Source: UBA6163 sp041753075
GTDB lineage: Bacteria > Planctomycetota > Planctomycetia > Pirellulales > Pirellulaceae
Direction: 5' to 3'
Assembly (NCBI GenBank): GCA_041753075.1
Contig: JBGSVE010000065.1
Coordinates: 108,359-172,358, forward strand
Length of the DNA: 64,000 bases
Position numbers and translations under genes: made by a program. Positions 35,240-44,139 of this stretch are shown here, one piece after another; position 1 is the stretch's first letter; each line of letters opens with the position of its first letter. Under the pieces are notes generated by a model. The model ran no database searches and was not told the origin of the DNA. It saw only the letters and a program-made list of their open reading frames with translations.

Positions 35240-36130
35240 ATGACGACAGCGACCCATTCGCAATCATTGGAAGAACTGTTCAACGACAAAATGTTGCCAG
35301 CGCTTCCCAACAGCGCGATTTCGTTGTTGCAATTGTCGCAAAGCTCAGGTGCCGGGCCGGCGGAATTCGCGCGACCGATTGAAGCCGACCCGGGACTGAT
35401 GGGCCAAGTTTTGAAGTTCGTGAACTCCTCGTACTTTGGGTTCTCACGCGAGATCACCAGCATCCAGCAAGCATTGACGTTGGTCGGTACTCGCGCGATC
35501 ACGAATTTTGCACTTTGGAACGCTGTCTTCAGCGTGATTCCGAATCCAAAGTTTGGACCGTTTGATCTCAAACGATTGTGGCAAGATTCACTCCGCCGTG
35601 CGCTATTGGCTCGCCGACTTGGCAAGGCGTTGTCGCTGAGCGAAGCCGAAGATCTGTTCGCCGGTGCGTTGCTACAAGACATGGCGATTCCGCTGTTGCT
35701 CAAAGAACTGCCCGAGCAGTATCAGCAATTGCTCGAACGTCGCGTTGCCGAATCGCGTCGGCTCAGCGGGCTGGAGCAAGAATGCTTCGGTTGGGACCAT
35801 GCGGATGCTGCGGCGCTGTTGGCCGAACGTTGGAAACTGCCGTCAAGCTTCGTCAATCTCATTCGCAATCACACGCAACTCGAAGAACTGCTAGGACAAG
35901 GCCAAGCGGCGCGCGGCGGCGTTTGCGTTGCCTTGGCATCGCTACTACCCAGTTGCAATGATGACCAGTGGGATGAACAAGCGACTTTTATTGACGGATT
36001 CAATCGCTTGGTAGGTGTCGCTGCGGTCGACCTCAAAGCATTACTTGGGCAAGTCGACGAGGACGCCGCAAGTTTCGCTCCGCTGTTGCGATTGCCGGCA
36101 CCAAGTCAGAACCTATCGCAATTCGTTTAA
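35240..36130 (+). CDS. HDOD-domain signalling protein
   Basis: 296 aa. The HDOD fold is recognised from LPALPNSAISLLQLSQ, ADPGLMGQVLKFVNSSYFGF, ITSIQQALTLVGTRAITNFA, the RRLGKALSLSEAEDLFAGAL region and WDHADAAALLAERWKLP. HDOD domains are HD-like but usually lack the catalytic His/Asp set, and act as partners in signalling (chemotaxis, stress or cyclic-nucleotide networks). There is no fused receiver or other domain. Its last 18 bp overlap the end of mdh on the opposite strand. Confidence 0.85.
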   Translation: MTTATHSQSLEELFNDKMLPALPNSAISLLQLSQSSGAGPAEFARPIEADPGLMGQVLKFVNSSYFGFSREITSIQQALTLVGTRAITNFALWNAVFSVIPNPKFGPFDLKRLWQDSLRRALLARRLGKALSLSEAEDLFAGALLQDMAIPLLLKELPEQYQQLLERRVAESRRLSGLEQECFGWDHADAAALLAERWKLPSSFVNLIRNHTQLEELLGQGQAARGGVCVALASLLPSCNDDQWDEQATFIDGFNRLVGVAAVDLKALLGQVDEDAASFAPLLRLPAPSQNLSQFV

Positions 36131-37066
36131 CAACGAGTCCATCGTCGCAACCAACGACTTCACTGCATCGACGCTGAACTGGAACGCGGCCTGTTCGGTT
36201 TCGGTGAGTTCCAGTTCGATGATTTTTTCGACGCCGCCGCTGCCCAGAATCACCGGAACGCCGACGTAATAGCCACCGACGCCATATTCTTCGTTGCACA
36301 AAGCGGCGACGGGGATCAAACGTTTCTTGTCGCGAACGATCGCTTCGACCATCTGGGTACAGGCTGCTGCCGGTGCGTAGTAGGCGCTGCCGGTTTTGAG
36401 CAGCGAGACAATTTCCGCACCACCTTTGCGCGTGCGGTCAACGATCTCGGCAAGCCGCGCCGCCGGAATCAACTGCGTCACCGGAATGCCGCCGACGCTG
36501 GTGCAGCTTGGCATCGGCACCATCGTGTCGCCGTGGCCACCCATCAACAGCGCGCTGATGTCCTCGACGCTAACGCCAAGTTCCATCGCTAGGAAGGTTC
36601 GGTAGCGAGCGGTATCGAGCACACCGGCCTGGCCCAGCACACGCGACGATTCAAAACCGGTGACCTTAAACATTTGCTGGACCATCGCATCAAGCGGATT
36701 GCTGACGACGATCACAATCGCATTGGGGCTGGTGGCTTTGATTTGACCGGCGACGCTGGTGATGATCTTGGCATTGGTGCTCAGTAGGTCATCGCGGCTG
36801 ATCCCCGGCTTGCGCGGAATTCCCGCGGTGACAACGATCACATCGCTGTCCGCCGTATCGGCGTAATCATTGCTGCCAATCACGTTGCAATCGAATCCCA
36901 TAATCGGCGAGGCTTGCATCAAGTCGAGCGCCTTGCCACGCGGCATGTCTTCGGTTTGGGGGATGTCCAACAGCACGATGTCGCCGAGTTCGGCGGCGGC
37001 ACACCAATGAGCACAGGTGGCACCAACGTTACCGGCACCAATGATCGAGATTTTTGCGCGGCGCAT
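36113..37066 (-). CDS. mdh: Malate dehydrogenase
   Basis: 317 aa, LDH-like malate dehydrogenase, interconverting malate and oxaloacetate with NAD in the TCA cycle. The NAD-binding GAGNVG lies at 10-15, the substrate-binding arginines in AGIPRKPGISRDDLL (Arg85, Arg91), Asn123 in VSNPLD, and the catalytic His178 in GGHGDTMVP. Length is typical. It stands alone, with a convergent HDOD gene at its 3' end. Confidence 0.96.
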   Translation of the reverse strand: MRRAKISIIGAGNVGATCAHWCAAAELGDIVLLDIPQTEDMPRGKALDLMQASPIMGFDCNVIGSNDYADTADSDVIVVTAGIPRKPGISRDDLLSTNAKIITSVAGQIKATSPNAIVIVVSNPLDAMVQQMFKVTGFESSRVLGQAGVLDTARYRTFLAMELGVSVEDISALLMGGHGDTMVPMPSCTSVGGIPVTQLIPAARLAEIVDRTRKGGAEIVSLLKTGSAYYAPAAACTQMVEAIVRDKKRLIPVAALCNEEYGVGGYYVGVPVILGSGGVEKIIELELTETEQAAFQFSVDAVKSLVATMDSLLNELR

Positions 37067-37139
37067 GTTCCAGTTTGTCCGTAAGGGGTTTTGTCAGGGG
37101 GGAGTTGCAGCCGATATCCTCAGCAGCATCTCCCAGCGG

Positions 37140-38492
37140 TCAAGTGGAGGTGTTTTCGCTGGGGCCACTTAAAACTTTCTCGGGCAAGCCTTGCCTCTGC
37201 TTTCGTTTCGCCTTCGCGTCGTTTTTGGCGGCGATCCAGCCACCCACAATCGCCATGAAAACACTGACAATCGTCAATCCGGCGATGTACCAACCCAATC
37301 GCGAGACGCCAATCACGTCGCCCGCCGCGGGTTCGCTGTCTTCGATCCGGGAGGCGACGACCAGCGGACCAAATTGATTGCCAGCGCCGAGCCGATCCAT
37401 AAATTCACTCTCGTAGCTCCACATTCGATAATAAATTCCCGCGACGGTGATTTTGGTGCTCAGCAGGGCGACATCGACGGCGGCAAGGTTGCCTTGAGTC
37501 GCTTCAATTTTGTCGACCACGACCTGCGGCAACTCGCTGGCCACGATCGACACGGGATAGCGATTCTCGAAAATCGCCGGTGGCCCGTTTTTGTTTTCGA
37601 TCTTGATCACCACATTCTCAAGATCGCCCAACGCATCGATTTGCCAGTAATGATCGTCGCCAGCGCGAACGCGAGTCACGCGTACCGTTTGCACCGTAAG
37701 CTCGATGTAGCGGCCGACCAGCGCGGCTGAGTCTTTGAGTAACTTCGCCGCGGGCAGCTTGGTTGGCGTGAAGGTGTCAACCGCCGCGCCGTCGCTAGGC
37801 ACTGGCGTCGCAAGCGCTGGGGCCAATCGCAGCAGCGGATAAAATGCGGCGGCATCATCGCTTACCAGTGGTTGGCGATCACGCTGCCGCACTGCGTCGA
37901 ACAATGACACGTCAAAACCCAGTTCACCAAGCCGCGTCCACTCCGCCGGGACCGCGCTGTCGCTTGGCGGAAACCAACGCATGCCCGCCGCTGCGATGAC
38001 TGCGGTGGTCGATTCGATTGAGCTGCGAAGCAACACGCCGCTGGCCGTCGTCGCTCGATCCGACGGCTTGGAGTCGCGTTGTAACCAAGCCTTGGGCACC
38101 GCTGACGTGAACACAATCACGGGCGAGTCGTTTGCAGCGGCTGGTTCGACCTCGACGCGGAACAACTCCGCGAACTCGAGCACATCGGCCAACTCGTCGG
38201 GAAGTTTCCAACGCGCGATCTTCGTTGCAACGCCGCTGACGATGACCCAGTCGCCGACGGTTGACTCCGGCCACAAAGCACCTTCGCCAAGCGAACCACC
38301 GCGCGCCAATCGATTGACTTGGAACGTCAACTTGGCGGCCTCGCGACCGGACGGTTCATCGCCCGTTGACTCGGCCCAACCGGCGGCGGTTTGGACTCGC
38401 GCCGAATCAAAGCCGCTGAGTCGATCAAGCACCGCTTGGGCGCGAACTGCCGGAGCACCAAAAGCTACCAACGCAAACACCGCGCCGATCAT
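37140..38492 (-). CDS. Membrane-anchored protein of unknown function (tandem relative of 38621-39817)
   Basis: About 450 aa from the ATG giving MIGAVFALVAFGAPAVRAQA, a clear signal peptide. A longer frame reaching back to 38621 would have to read through a strong hairpin repeat and is rejected. The exported region contains two segments that look like OB-fold or barrel domains (VGDWVIVSGVATKIARW and LVGRYIELTVQTVRVTRV), each introduced by a phrase about being 'set' or 'placed'. A C-terminal helix (LGWYIAGLTIVSVFMAIVGG) anchors it, followed by a basic tail. The next gene upstream has the same layout. No known function. Confidence 0.62.
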   Translation of the reverse strand: MIGAVFALVAFGAPAVRAQAVLDRLSGFDSARVQTAAGWAESTGDEPSGREAAKLTFQVNRLARGGSLGEGALWPESTVGDWVIVSGVATKIARWKLPDELADVLEFAELFRVEVEPAAANDSPVIVFTSAVPKAWLQRDSKPSDRATTASGVLLRSSIESTTAVIAAAGMRWFPPSDSAVPAEWTRLGELGFDVSLFDAVRQRDRQPLVSDDAAAFYPLLRLAPALATPVPSDGAAVDTFTPTKLPAAKLLKDSAALVGRYIELTVQTVRVTRVRAGDDHYWQIDALGDLENVVIKIENKNGPPAIFENRYPVSIVASELPQVVVDKIEATQGNLAAVDVALLSTKITVAGIYYRMWSYESEFMDRLGAGNQFGPLVVASRIEDSEPAAGDVIGVSRLGWYIAGLTIVSVFMAIVGGWIAAKNDAKAKRKQRQGLPEKVLSGPSENTST

Positions 38493-38516
38493 GAGCACAA
38501 GGCTGGTGCTTTGTTT

Positions 38517-38576
38517 GTAGAACGGTTGTCCCCAAATGTTTGGGAACGCACGAACGGCTGGGGACAGCCGTTCTAC
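38517..38576. repeat. Compound inverted repeat between two related membrane-protein genes
   Basis: Outer 17-bp arms at 38517-38533 and 38560-38576 pair with one mismatch (GTAGAACGGTTGTCCCC / GGGGACAGCCGTTCTAC). Inside the left half is a perfect palindrome CCCAAATGTTTGGG (38531-38544), and the right half can fold alone (GAACGGCT / AGCCGTTC). It lies between the stop of the upstream gene and the start of the downstream gene, and shares its GTAGAAC ends with the hairpins at 2127 and 34529. Confidence 0.75.
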
Positions 38577-38620
38577 TATCGCCTCAACGCGAACAACAAA
38601 CTGAAAAGTAGCACTTGACA

Positions 38621-39817
38621 CTACTCAGTCTCCCGTGGTGGGGGCAATGTTTGCAGCGATTGAAACAATGCATCGCCCGGCGGTCGGTGCGATTGTCGCA
38701 AACGAGCCAAACGCCGCGCCGTCACACGATTGGCCAACATGATTGCCGCCGCGACCGAAAAACCAACTGCCGCCGCGATTGCCAGTAACATCGCAAGATT
38801 CGGTTGCCAATCGGCTTCGTTGACAATGGTGTTGGCGGTGATCGGCGCAGGCAAAATCAATTCGCCCACGATCGCCGGTGCGACTTCGGCACCGCCCTGA
38901 GACCGAAACGCTAGCCGTTTCAAGAACACACCATGCAGGTCAACGAGCGGCCCATCGGCGACAAAATCTTGGCCATCAAATGCCGCCACGTCATCAGGAA
39001 CTTGTCGTGAATAGAATGCCACAGGACGTTCGCTGCCGTCGCGCGGTTGCAGCCACAATTCGTAGTAGTGCTCTACGCCAAATGGATTCACACTGGCACG
39101 GCGGCGGGTAGCCCGCGCGATTCGCCCGCGCATTGCAACCGCTTTGCCCAAGTAGGAATCGGATTGTTGCAACAAGTTGACAACACCGACTTGGGGGGCA
39201 ATTGCGCCGTCACGATCGATCCAATCGGAATTTTCGAGCAACCGATAAAACGCCAACTCATCACCCTTGCGCCAGATCGAACCGTCGTCGATTGAGTCCA
39301 AATAGGTTTTGTCCAGCGCGGTTTGTAACCGCGCTAAAGTCGTCGCGTCGGCCAGCAGATTGGATTCCGCCAGCAGGTCAATGGATTCACCAGCGAGCGA
39401 AGCGTTGGCGGCAATTATCGTCGCCAGGGCAGCTTGCGATTTGTCACTGCTTGGCACCGCATCGCGCCGCGTTGTCGCCAGGTAATCGGTTAGCTGATCG
39501 CGCTGGGCAGCCGTTAGCAAAGCCACGGTTTGCGTCAGTGATTGCGTGTTTACCAGCGATTTGGCAATCGTTGTTGCAACCGCCGAATTGGTCGCCAGCG
39601 GTTTGGCGACAAGCCTCGCCGGCGGCTGATTCGCAAAGAACGGCTCATAGAATTCCGGTTTGCCAGCTTGGTTAATGACTACGATTGTCAGGACGAGAGC
39701 TAAGCCCAGTCGCATCAGGCGGCGATATGGCGATGCAGGGGCCGACGATCGGCCGCGACTTTCGCGCTGGTGCCGTCGGTAAAGGTTGTCTTCATGAAGG
39801 TTAGTTGGAATTCTCAC
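38621..39817 (-). CDS. Membrane protein of unknown function with C-terminal anchor
   Basis: 398 aa, starting with GTG. An Arg/Ser-rich cytoplasmic N-terminus is followed by a helix (MRLGLALVLTIVVINQAG, about 35-52), a long Ala/Thr/Leu-rich helical region, and a segment YLGKAVAMRGRIARATRR similar in placement to the OB-like part of the neighbouring protein. A second helix follows (NLAMLLAIAAAVGFSVAAAIM) and a basic tail. With the gene downstream it appears to form a tandem pair of distantly related membrane proteins. A role is not known. Confidence 0.6.
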   Translation of the reverse strand: MRIPTNLHEDNLYRRHQRESRGRSSAPASPYRRLMRLGLALVLTIVVINQAGKPEFYEPFFANQPPARLVAKPLATNSAVATTIAKSLVNTQSLTQTVALLTAAQRDQLTDYLATTRRDAVPSSDKSQAALATIIAANASLAGESIDLLAESNLLADATTLARLQTALDKTYLDSIDDGSIWRKGDELAFYRLLENSDWIDRDGAIAPQVGVVNLLQQSDSYLGKAVAMRGRIARATRRRASVNPFGVEHYYELWLQPRDGSERPVAFYSRQVPDDVAAFDGQDFVADGPLVDLHGVFLKRLAFRSQGGAEVAPAIVGELILPAPITANTIVNEADWQPNLAMLLAIAAAVGFSVAAAIMLANRVTARRLARLRQSHRPPGDALFQSLQTLPPPRETE

Positions 39818-39930
39818 GGGGCCGCTTGGCTTGAATCCTGACTGGCTCGCTCTTACTCTGTTAATTGGCTCAATGTAGTCTTTTACGACTTATCAATCGC
39901 CGCAACGCACCAAATTTTTGGGCATCCGTC

Positions 39931-42900
39931 ATGGTATTGCAGCAATCACGATCGTTTTACCGACTCGCTCTTGTCTTGTCCGTGATCGGATTCCTGGCCT
40001 TCAAGGTCAAGATGATTTCAGCGGAAGAACCGGCGCGCGAGTTCTTGGCACGCCTGCGAACGGTCGGCTATTTCGATACCGCGATCGATTACCTGGATCG
40101 GGTCGACAAGTTGCCGGGGGTTGATGCAGATTTGGTCGACGCGGTGCCGTTGGAAAAGGCCCAAACTTACATTGATGCGGCGGTAGCATCGCGCAGTGCC
40201 AAAGACCGCGACGCTTTTTTTGTTTCTGCGACGGACCAATTGCAAAAGTTTCTCGAGCGTGGCTCGCATCCTCGCCAAGCCGAAGCGAGACTGCAGTTGG
40301 GCAAGTTGCAAATGCTGCGTGGTGGCCAGTTGATGGCTGCGCCGCAGCCCAGTGATGAAGTTCGCGGTGAAGCGCGGCAGTCGTACCTGGAAGCGGCTAA
40401 GACGTTTGATGCGATCGTTGCGAATTTGCGCGAAACTCTCGAATCGATGAAAGGCGAGCGGATCGATGCCAAGAAGGAGCCCACTAAGGTTGCCCAGCGG
40501 GATCAATATCGATTTGAATTTTTGCAGGCCCAATTGCGCGGTGCCGAAGCACGCCAGCTGGCCGCCAAGACCTTCATCGATCCGGCCAAGGATGGCAAGG
40601 CGCTGCTGGAAGAATCACTCAAAGCCTACACCGACTTAAGTGACAAACATTCTGGTTTTGTTCAGGGTGCGTTGGCGATGACTTTTCGCGGCCAAGTGCA
40701 GACCGAATTGGGGCTGACCAAAGAAGCGATCGATAGCTTTCAGCGGGCGCTCGAACAACCCGAAGTCGATCCGCTGCGGGCGTCGCGGCTGCAAGCGGTA
40801 ACCGGCCTGGTCAACCTCTGGATGACAACCAAACCAACGCGATTGAAGGAAGCAGTTGCCCTGGGCCAGCGCGCCGTTGATGCGGCGCGTCCCAACGAGA
40901 AGCGAGCTCAGGAATTGATCGACCTGCAATTGGCACTTGCCCAAGCCTACCTCGCGGCAGCCGATGAATTGAAGACGACAAGCAAGAAGCCCGGCGAGGA
41001 AAAATCGGCCCGCACCAACGGCCGCCAAATGCTGTTAGCGATCAGCAGGCTGCCCGGTACTCACGATCAAGCGGCGAAAGACATGCTGGCGAAACTCGGG
41101 ATCGAGCGTGATGAAACGTCGGCGACGCCCAAGTCAAACGCCGTCATCAAGAGCCTCGACGATGCGCTCAATGCCGCGCGCGAGTTGTTGATCGCGAATG
41201 AAGAACTAACCAAGATGTCGCAGGCTGGTGACGACAAAGCAGACTCCGACGAGTCGGCGGCGATCGACGAACAACTTGACCAAAATCGCGGCGAAACGAT
41301 CGATGTGCTGCGCCGCGGCTTGGCGATTGGCAGCAAAGACATCGACCTTTTAAACCAGGCCCGACAATACCTGGCCTATGCGCTTTACCAGCGAGAAATG
41401 TTTCACGATGCGGCCGCCGCTGGCGAATTCCTGTCGCGCACCGCACCTCGTGATCCCAAGGGGCTCAGCGGCGGACTGGTCGCCCTGTCGTCGCTGCAAA
41501 ACCTGATTCAATCGACCGCTGATGACGAATCCACGGGGCTGGTTCGCCAGATCGAATCGCTCGGCGGATACCTCTCGTCGACTTGGCCCGACGATCCCCA
41601 AGCCGCCGCCGCCAAGGGCATCATGATCCAGTTAGCACTCAAACGCGATCGCTGGGACGATGCCAAAGCATTGCTTGCCGGAATGACCGAGGGTGACGAG
41701 AAGGCCGCCTTTAAGCGATTGATGGGCCAATTGATTTGGAACCGATCATTGCTGCTCCGCCAAGAGAACCAGATGGATCAAGCCGACGCGCTGCTGCCCG
41801 CCGCGGCCAGCGAGCTGCGCGAGGGACTGGAAAAAATGCCCGGCAATCTCGTCGGCGTTGAACCGCTGCAGGCTGCCTTGGTGCTGGCCAAGGTCGAGCT
41901 GCGCCAAGGCGACCCCGCGGCGGCGCTGGCCGTTTTGGATCACCCCAAGTACGGACCGATCAAGCAAGTAAAGAAACAAGGAGATCCCGTCGATGGATTC
42001 GCGTCAGACCTTTACAGCGCTGAACTGCAGGCCGTCGTTGGCGTGATGACGACCGACGGCAGCGACACGCCAGCGCTACTGAAGCGAGCGCAGCAGGTAA
42101 TGGGCCAATTACAGACCAGCGTCAAAGGCAAAGAAGATGCCTCGGCGCGGCTAGTGAAAATCTATCTCGGCATGGCGCGAGACATTCGCGAGCAACTCGA
42201 TTCCGCCACACCCGATCGGAAAGCCAAATTGATCGGTGCGTTTCGTGTGTTCCTGGAATCGATTGCCAAGTCGTCAAATGATCCCGCCACGCTGCAATGG
42301 GTCGGCCAAACTCTGATGCAGATGGGCGAGTCTTCGATGGAGCCAGGTCAACGAAGCGCCCAAGGCCAAGCAAAGGATTTATTGGCGACATCGATCACGA
42401 CGCTGAGCGACTTGATCGCCAAACAGGGCGACGACGCGGCGCCGGCGCTGAAGTACCAATTAGCGCGGGCCTATCGGCTCAGCGGTGAGTACAAACAAGC
42501 AATCGATTTGTTAGAAGGAGTATTGAAATTGAATGCGATGATGTTGGATGCACAAGTTGAAGCCGCAACGGCCTACGAACAATGGGCGGCGACCATCGAT
42601 CCAAAGTACGCCAGCAAAGCTTACGACGCTGCGCTTTTGGGTGCCCGCCCAGGCGAGGGCGGTAATGTGATTTGGGGTTGGGGCCGGGTCAGCAAGCTGG
42701 TCAGCGGTCGCGAAGAGTTTCGCGATACGTTTTTTGACGCCAGATACCATGTGGCGTTATGTCGTTTTTTGTCGGGTAAGGCCACCAAGAACAACTCAGT
42801 TATGGAAGCCGCGATGAAAGACATTACCCAGGTCGCGGCGCTTTACCCCGAGCTTGGCGGGCCAACTAAGCATGCGGAGTTTAACTCCTTGATGAAACAA

Positions 42901-42963
42901 ATTCAAAAAACTTTGGGCAAAAAGGCCGACGGCTTGCCGCCGCGGGAGCCAAAGGCCGGTTAA
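39931..42963 (+). CDS. Large periplasmic TPR-type repeat protein
   Basis: About 1010 aa from MVLQQSRSFYRLALVLSVIG, whose basic start and hydrophobic stretch form a signal peptide; an ATG 22 codons upstream is possible but less fitting. The rest is alpha-helical and built from TPR-like helix pairs with many Ala/Leu positions, for example LGLTKEAIDSFQRALEQPEV and LSGEYKQAIDLLEGVLKLNA. No enzymatic domain is seen. It is the first gene of a same-strand set (58-nt gap to the next) ending in ExbB/ExbD, so it probably forms part of a periplasmic scaffold worked by that proton channel. Confidence 0.75.
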   Translation: MVLQQSRSFYRLALVLSVIGFLAFKVKMISAEEPAREFLARLRTVGYFDTAIDYLDRVDKLPGVDADLVDAVPLEKAQTYIDAAVASRSAKDRDAFFVSATDQLQKFLERGSHPRQAEARLQLGKLQMLRGGQLMAAPQPSDEVRGEARQSYLEAAKTFDAIVANLRETLESMKGERIDAKKEPTKVAQRDQYRFEFLQAQLRGAEARQLAAKTFIDPAKDGKALLEESLKAYTDLSDKHSGFVQGALAMTFRGQVQTELGLTKEAIDSFQRALEQPEVDPLRASRLQAVTGLVNLWMTTKPTRLKEAVALGQRAVDAARPNEKRAQELIDLQLALAQAYLAAADELKTTSKKPGEEKSARTNGRQMLLAISRLPGTHDQAAKDMLAKLGIERDETSATPKSNAVIKSLDDALNAARELLIANEELTKMSQAGDDKADSDESAAIDEQLDQNRGETIDVLRRGLAIGSKDIDLLNQARQYLAYALYQREMFHDAAAAGEFLSRTAPRDPKGLSGGLVALSSLQNLIQSTADDESTGLVRQIESLGGYLSSTWPDDPQAAAAKGIMIQLALKRDRWDDAKALLAGMTEGDEKAAFKRLMGQLIWNRSLLLRQENQMDQADALLPAAASELREGLEKMPGNLVGVEPLQAALVLAKVELRQGDPAAALAVLDHPKYGPIKQVKKQGDPVDGFASDLYSAELQAVVGVMTTDGSDTPALLKRAQQVMGQLQTSVKGKEDASARLVKIYLGMARDIREQLDSATPDRKAKLIGAFRVFLESIAKSSNDPATLQWVGQTLMQMGESSMEPGQRSAQGQAKDLLATSITTLSDLIAKQGDDAAPALKYQLARAYRLSGEYKQAIDLLEGVLKLNAMMLDAQVEAATAYEQWAATIDPKYASKAYDAALLGARPGEGGNVIWGWGRVSKLVSGREEFRDTFFDARYHVALCRFLSGKATKNNSVMEAAMKDITQVAALYPELGGPTKHAEFNSLMKQIQKTLGKKADGLPPREPKAG

Positions 42964-43021
42964 AGTAGCGAAGTCGGTTGATTCGATTGCATTCTGACTC
43001 TCATCGAAGAATTTTTGCCTC

Positions 43022-44059
43022 ATGTTTGGTTTGCCCCTACGACGAAAATTGCCAGCCGCGATCTGTTCGTTGCTGTGGCTCGTCGCCGGTACAGCGATTG
43101 CTCAAGTCGACCGCGTCTACTTGAAAACCGGCAACCCCGTTTCGGGCAAAATCGCCGACATGAAACGCGAGGGCGTGGTCGTCGAGTCGGGGTCAAACAA
43201 GCAAAACGTGACGGTTGATTTGATCGAGAAAATTCTTTTTGAAGGCGATCCTTCGCCGCTAACGAAAGGTCGCGAGTTCGCGCTCGATGGCCAGTGGGAG
43301 CAGGCGCTCGACGAGCTTCGCCGAGTTGATTTGTCGGGAATCAATCGCGAGATGGTCAAAGCCGACGCGATGTTTTATACAGCCAAAAGCGAATCCCAAT
43401 TGGCGCTGGTCGGCCGCGGCAGTACTGCCGAAGCGATCAAAAAAATGCGAGCGTTTGTAGATGCGAATTTACAGAGTATTCATTTCTTTGGGGCGGCGAA
43501 AACACTCGGCGATTTGGCGGTCGCAACCGGCAATTACGACCAAGCGACCAAGTATTACGGAGCGCTTGCTCAGGCCCCCTCGGCAGACTTAAAGATTGAA
43601 TCGGTGTACCTGAGCGGCCTAGCGAAATTGCGCCAAGGTAACGCGGCCGAAGCCCAGACGGATTTTGAGAAAGTAGTGGGAGCAAGTGTCCAGTCAACGA
43701 CCGCTTTGCGATTGCAAACACTTGCCAAGGCCGGTCGCGCCGTCGCGCTGTCGCAGCAGGGCAAAGGCGACGAAGGTCTCAAGCTTGTCGATTCGTTGAT
43801 TACCGAACTCAACTCCGCCGACTCGGAAATGGGCTCGCGGATTTACAACGCGCAAGGCGCGAGCTTCGAGGCGACCGGTGATTTCCAGGGCGCGGTGCTC
43901 GCTTACTTGCGCACTCATCTACTGTTCTCCGGCCAAGCCGACGCGCACGCCGAGGCGTTGTCAAAGTTGATTGAACTTTGGCCCAAGGTTGGCAAGCCGG
44001 ATCGAGCCGCCGAGGCACGCACCGAATTGCAGGAACGTTATCCTGGCTGGGGCAAATGA
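43022..44059 (+). CDS. Secreted TPR-type protein of the ExbB/ExbD cassette
   Basis: 345 aa. The signal peptide is LPAAICSLLWLVAGTAIAQ. A short N-terminal beta segment (VYLKTGNPVSGKIADMKREG, with VVVESGSNKQNVTVDLIEKI) looks like a small barrel or SH3-like domain. At least four TPR-like helix pairs follow (GNYDQATKYYGALAQAPSA, LRQGNAAEAQTDFEKVVGAS). The gene is 80 nt upstream of exbB. The same order (TPR protein, ExbB, ExbD, ExbD) suggests that it couples the motor to a periplasmic or outer-membrane partner. Confidence 0.78.
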   Translation: MFGLPLRRKLPAAICSLLWLVAGTAIAQVDRVYLKTGNPVSGKIADMKREGVVVESGSNKQNVTVDLIEKILFEGDPSPLTKGREFALDGQWEQALDELRRVDLSGINREMVKADAMFYTAKSESQLALVGRGSTAEAIKKMRAFVDANLQSIHFFGAAKTLGDLAVATGNYDQATKYYGALAQAPSADLKIESVYLSGLAKLRQGNAAEAQTDFEKVVGASVQSTTALRLQTLAKAGRAVALSQQGKGDEGLKLVDSLITELNSADSEMGSRIYNAQGASFEATGDFQGAVLAYLRTHLLFSGQADAHAEALSKLIELWPKVGKPDRAAEARTELQERYPGWGK

Positions 44060-44139
44060 TCGTTGCTCACGCACCCCAACATCGACTCAAATTCAATCAC
44101 CAAAAAACCACTTTAAGTACCGTTAGGAACGCTAATCAC

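Noticed and set aside
38493..38621. Extended N-terminus for the 37140-38492 protein
   Set aside because: The extra codons are read through the compound hairpin and precede a clean signal peptide starting at 38492.
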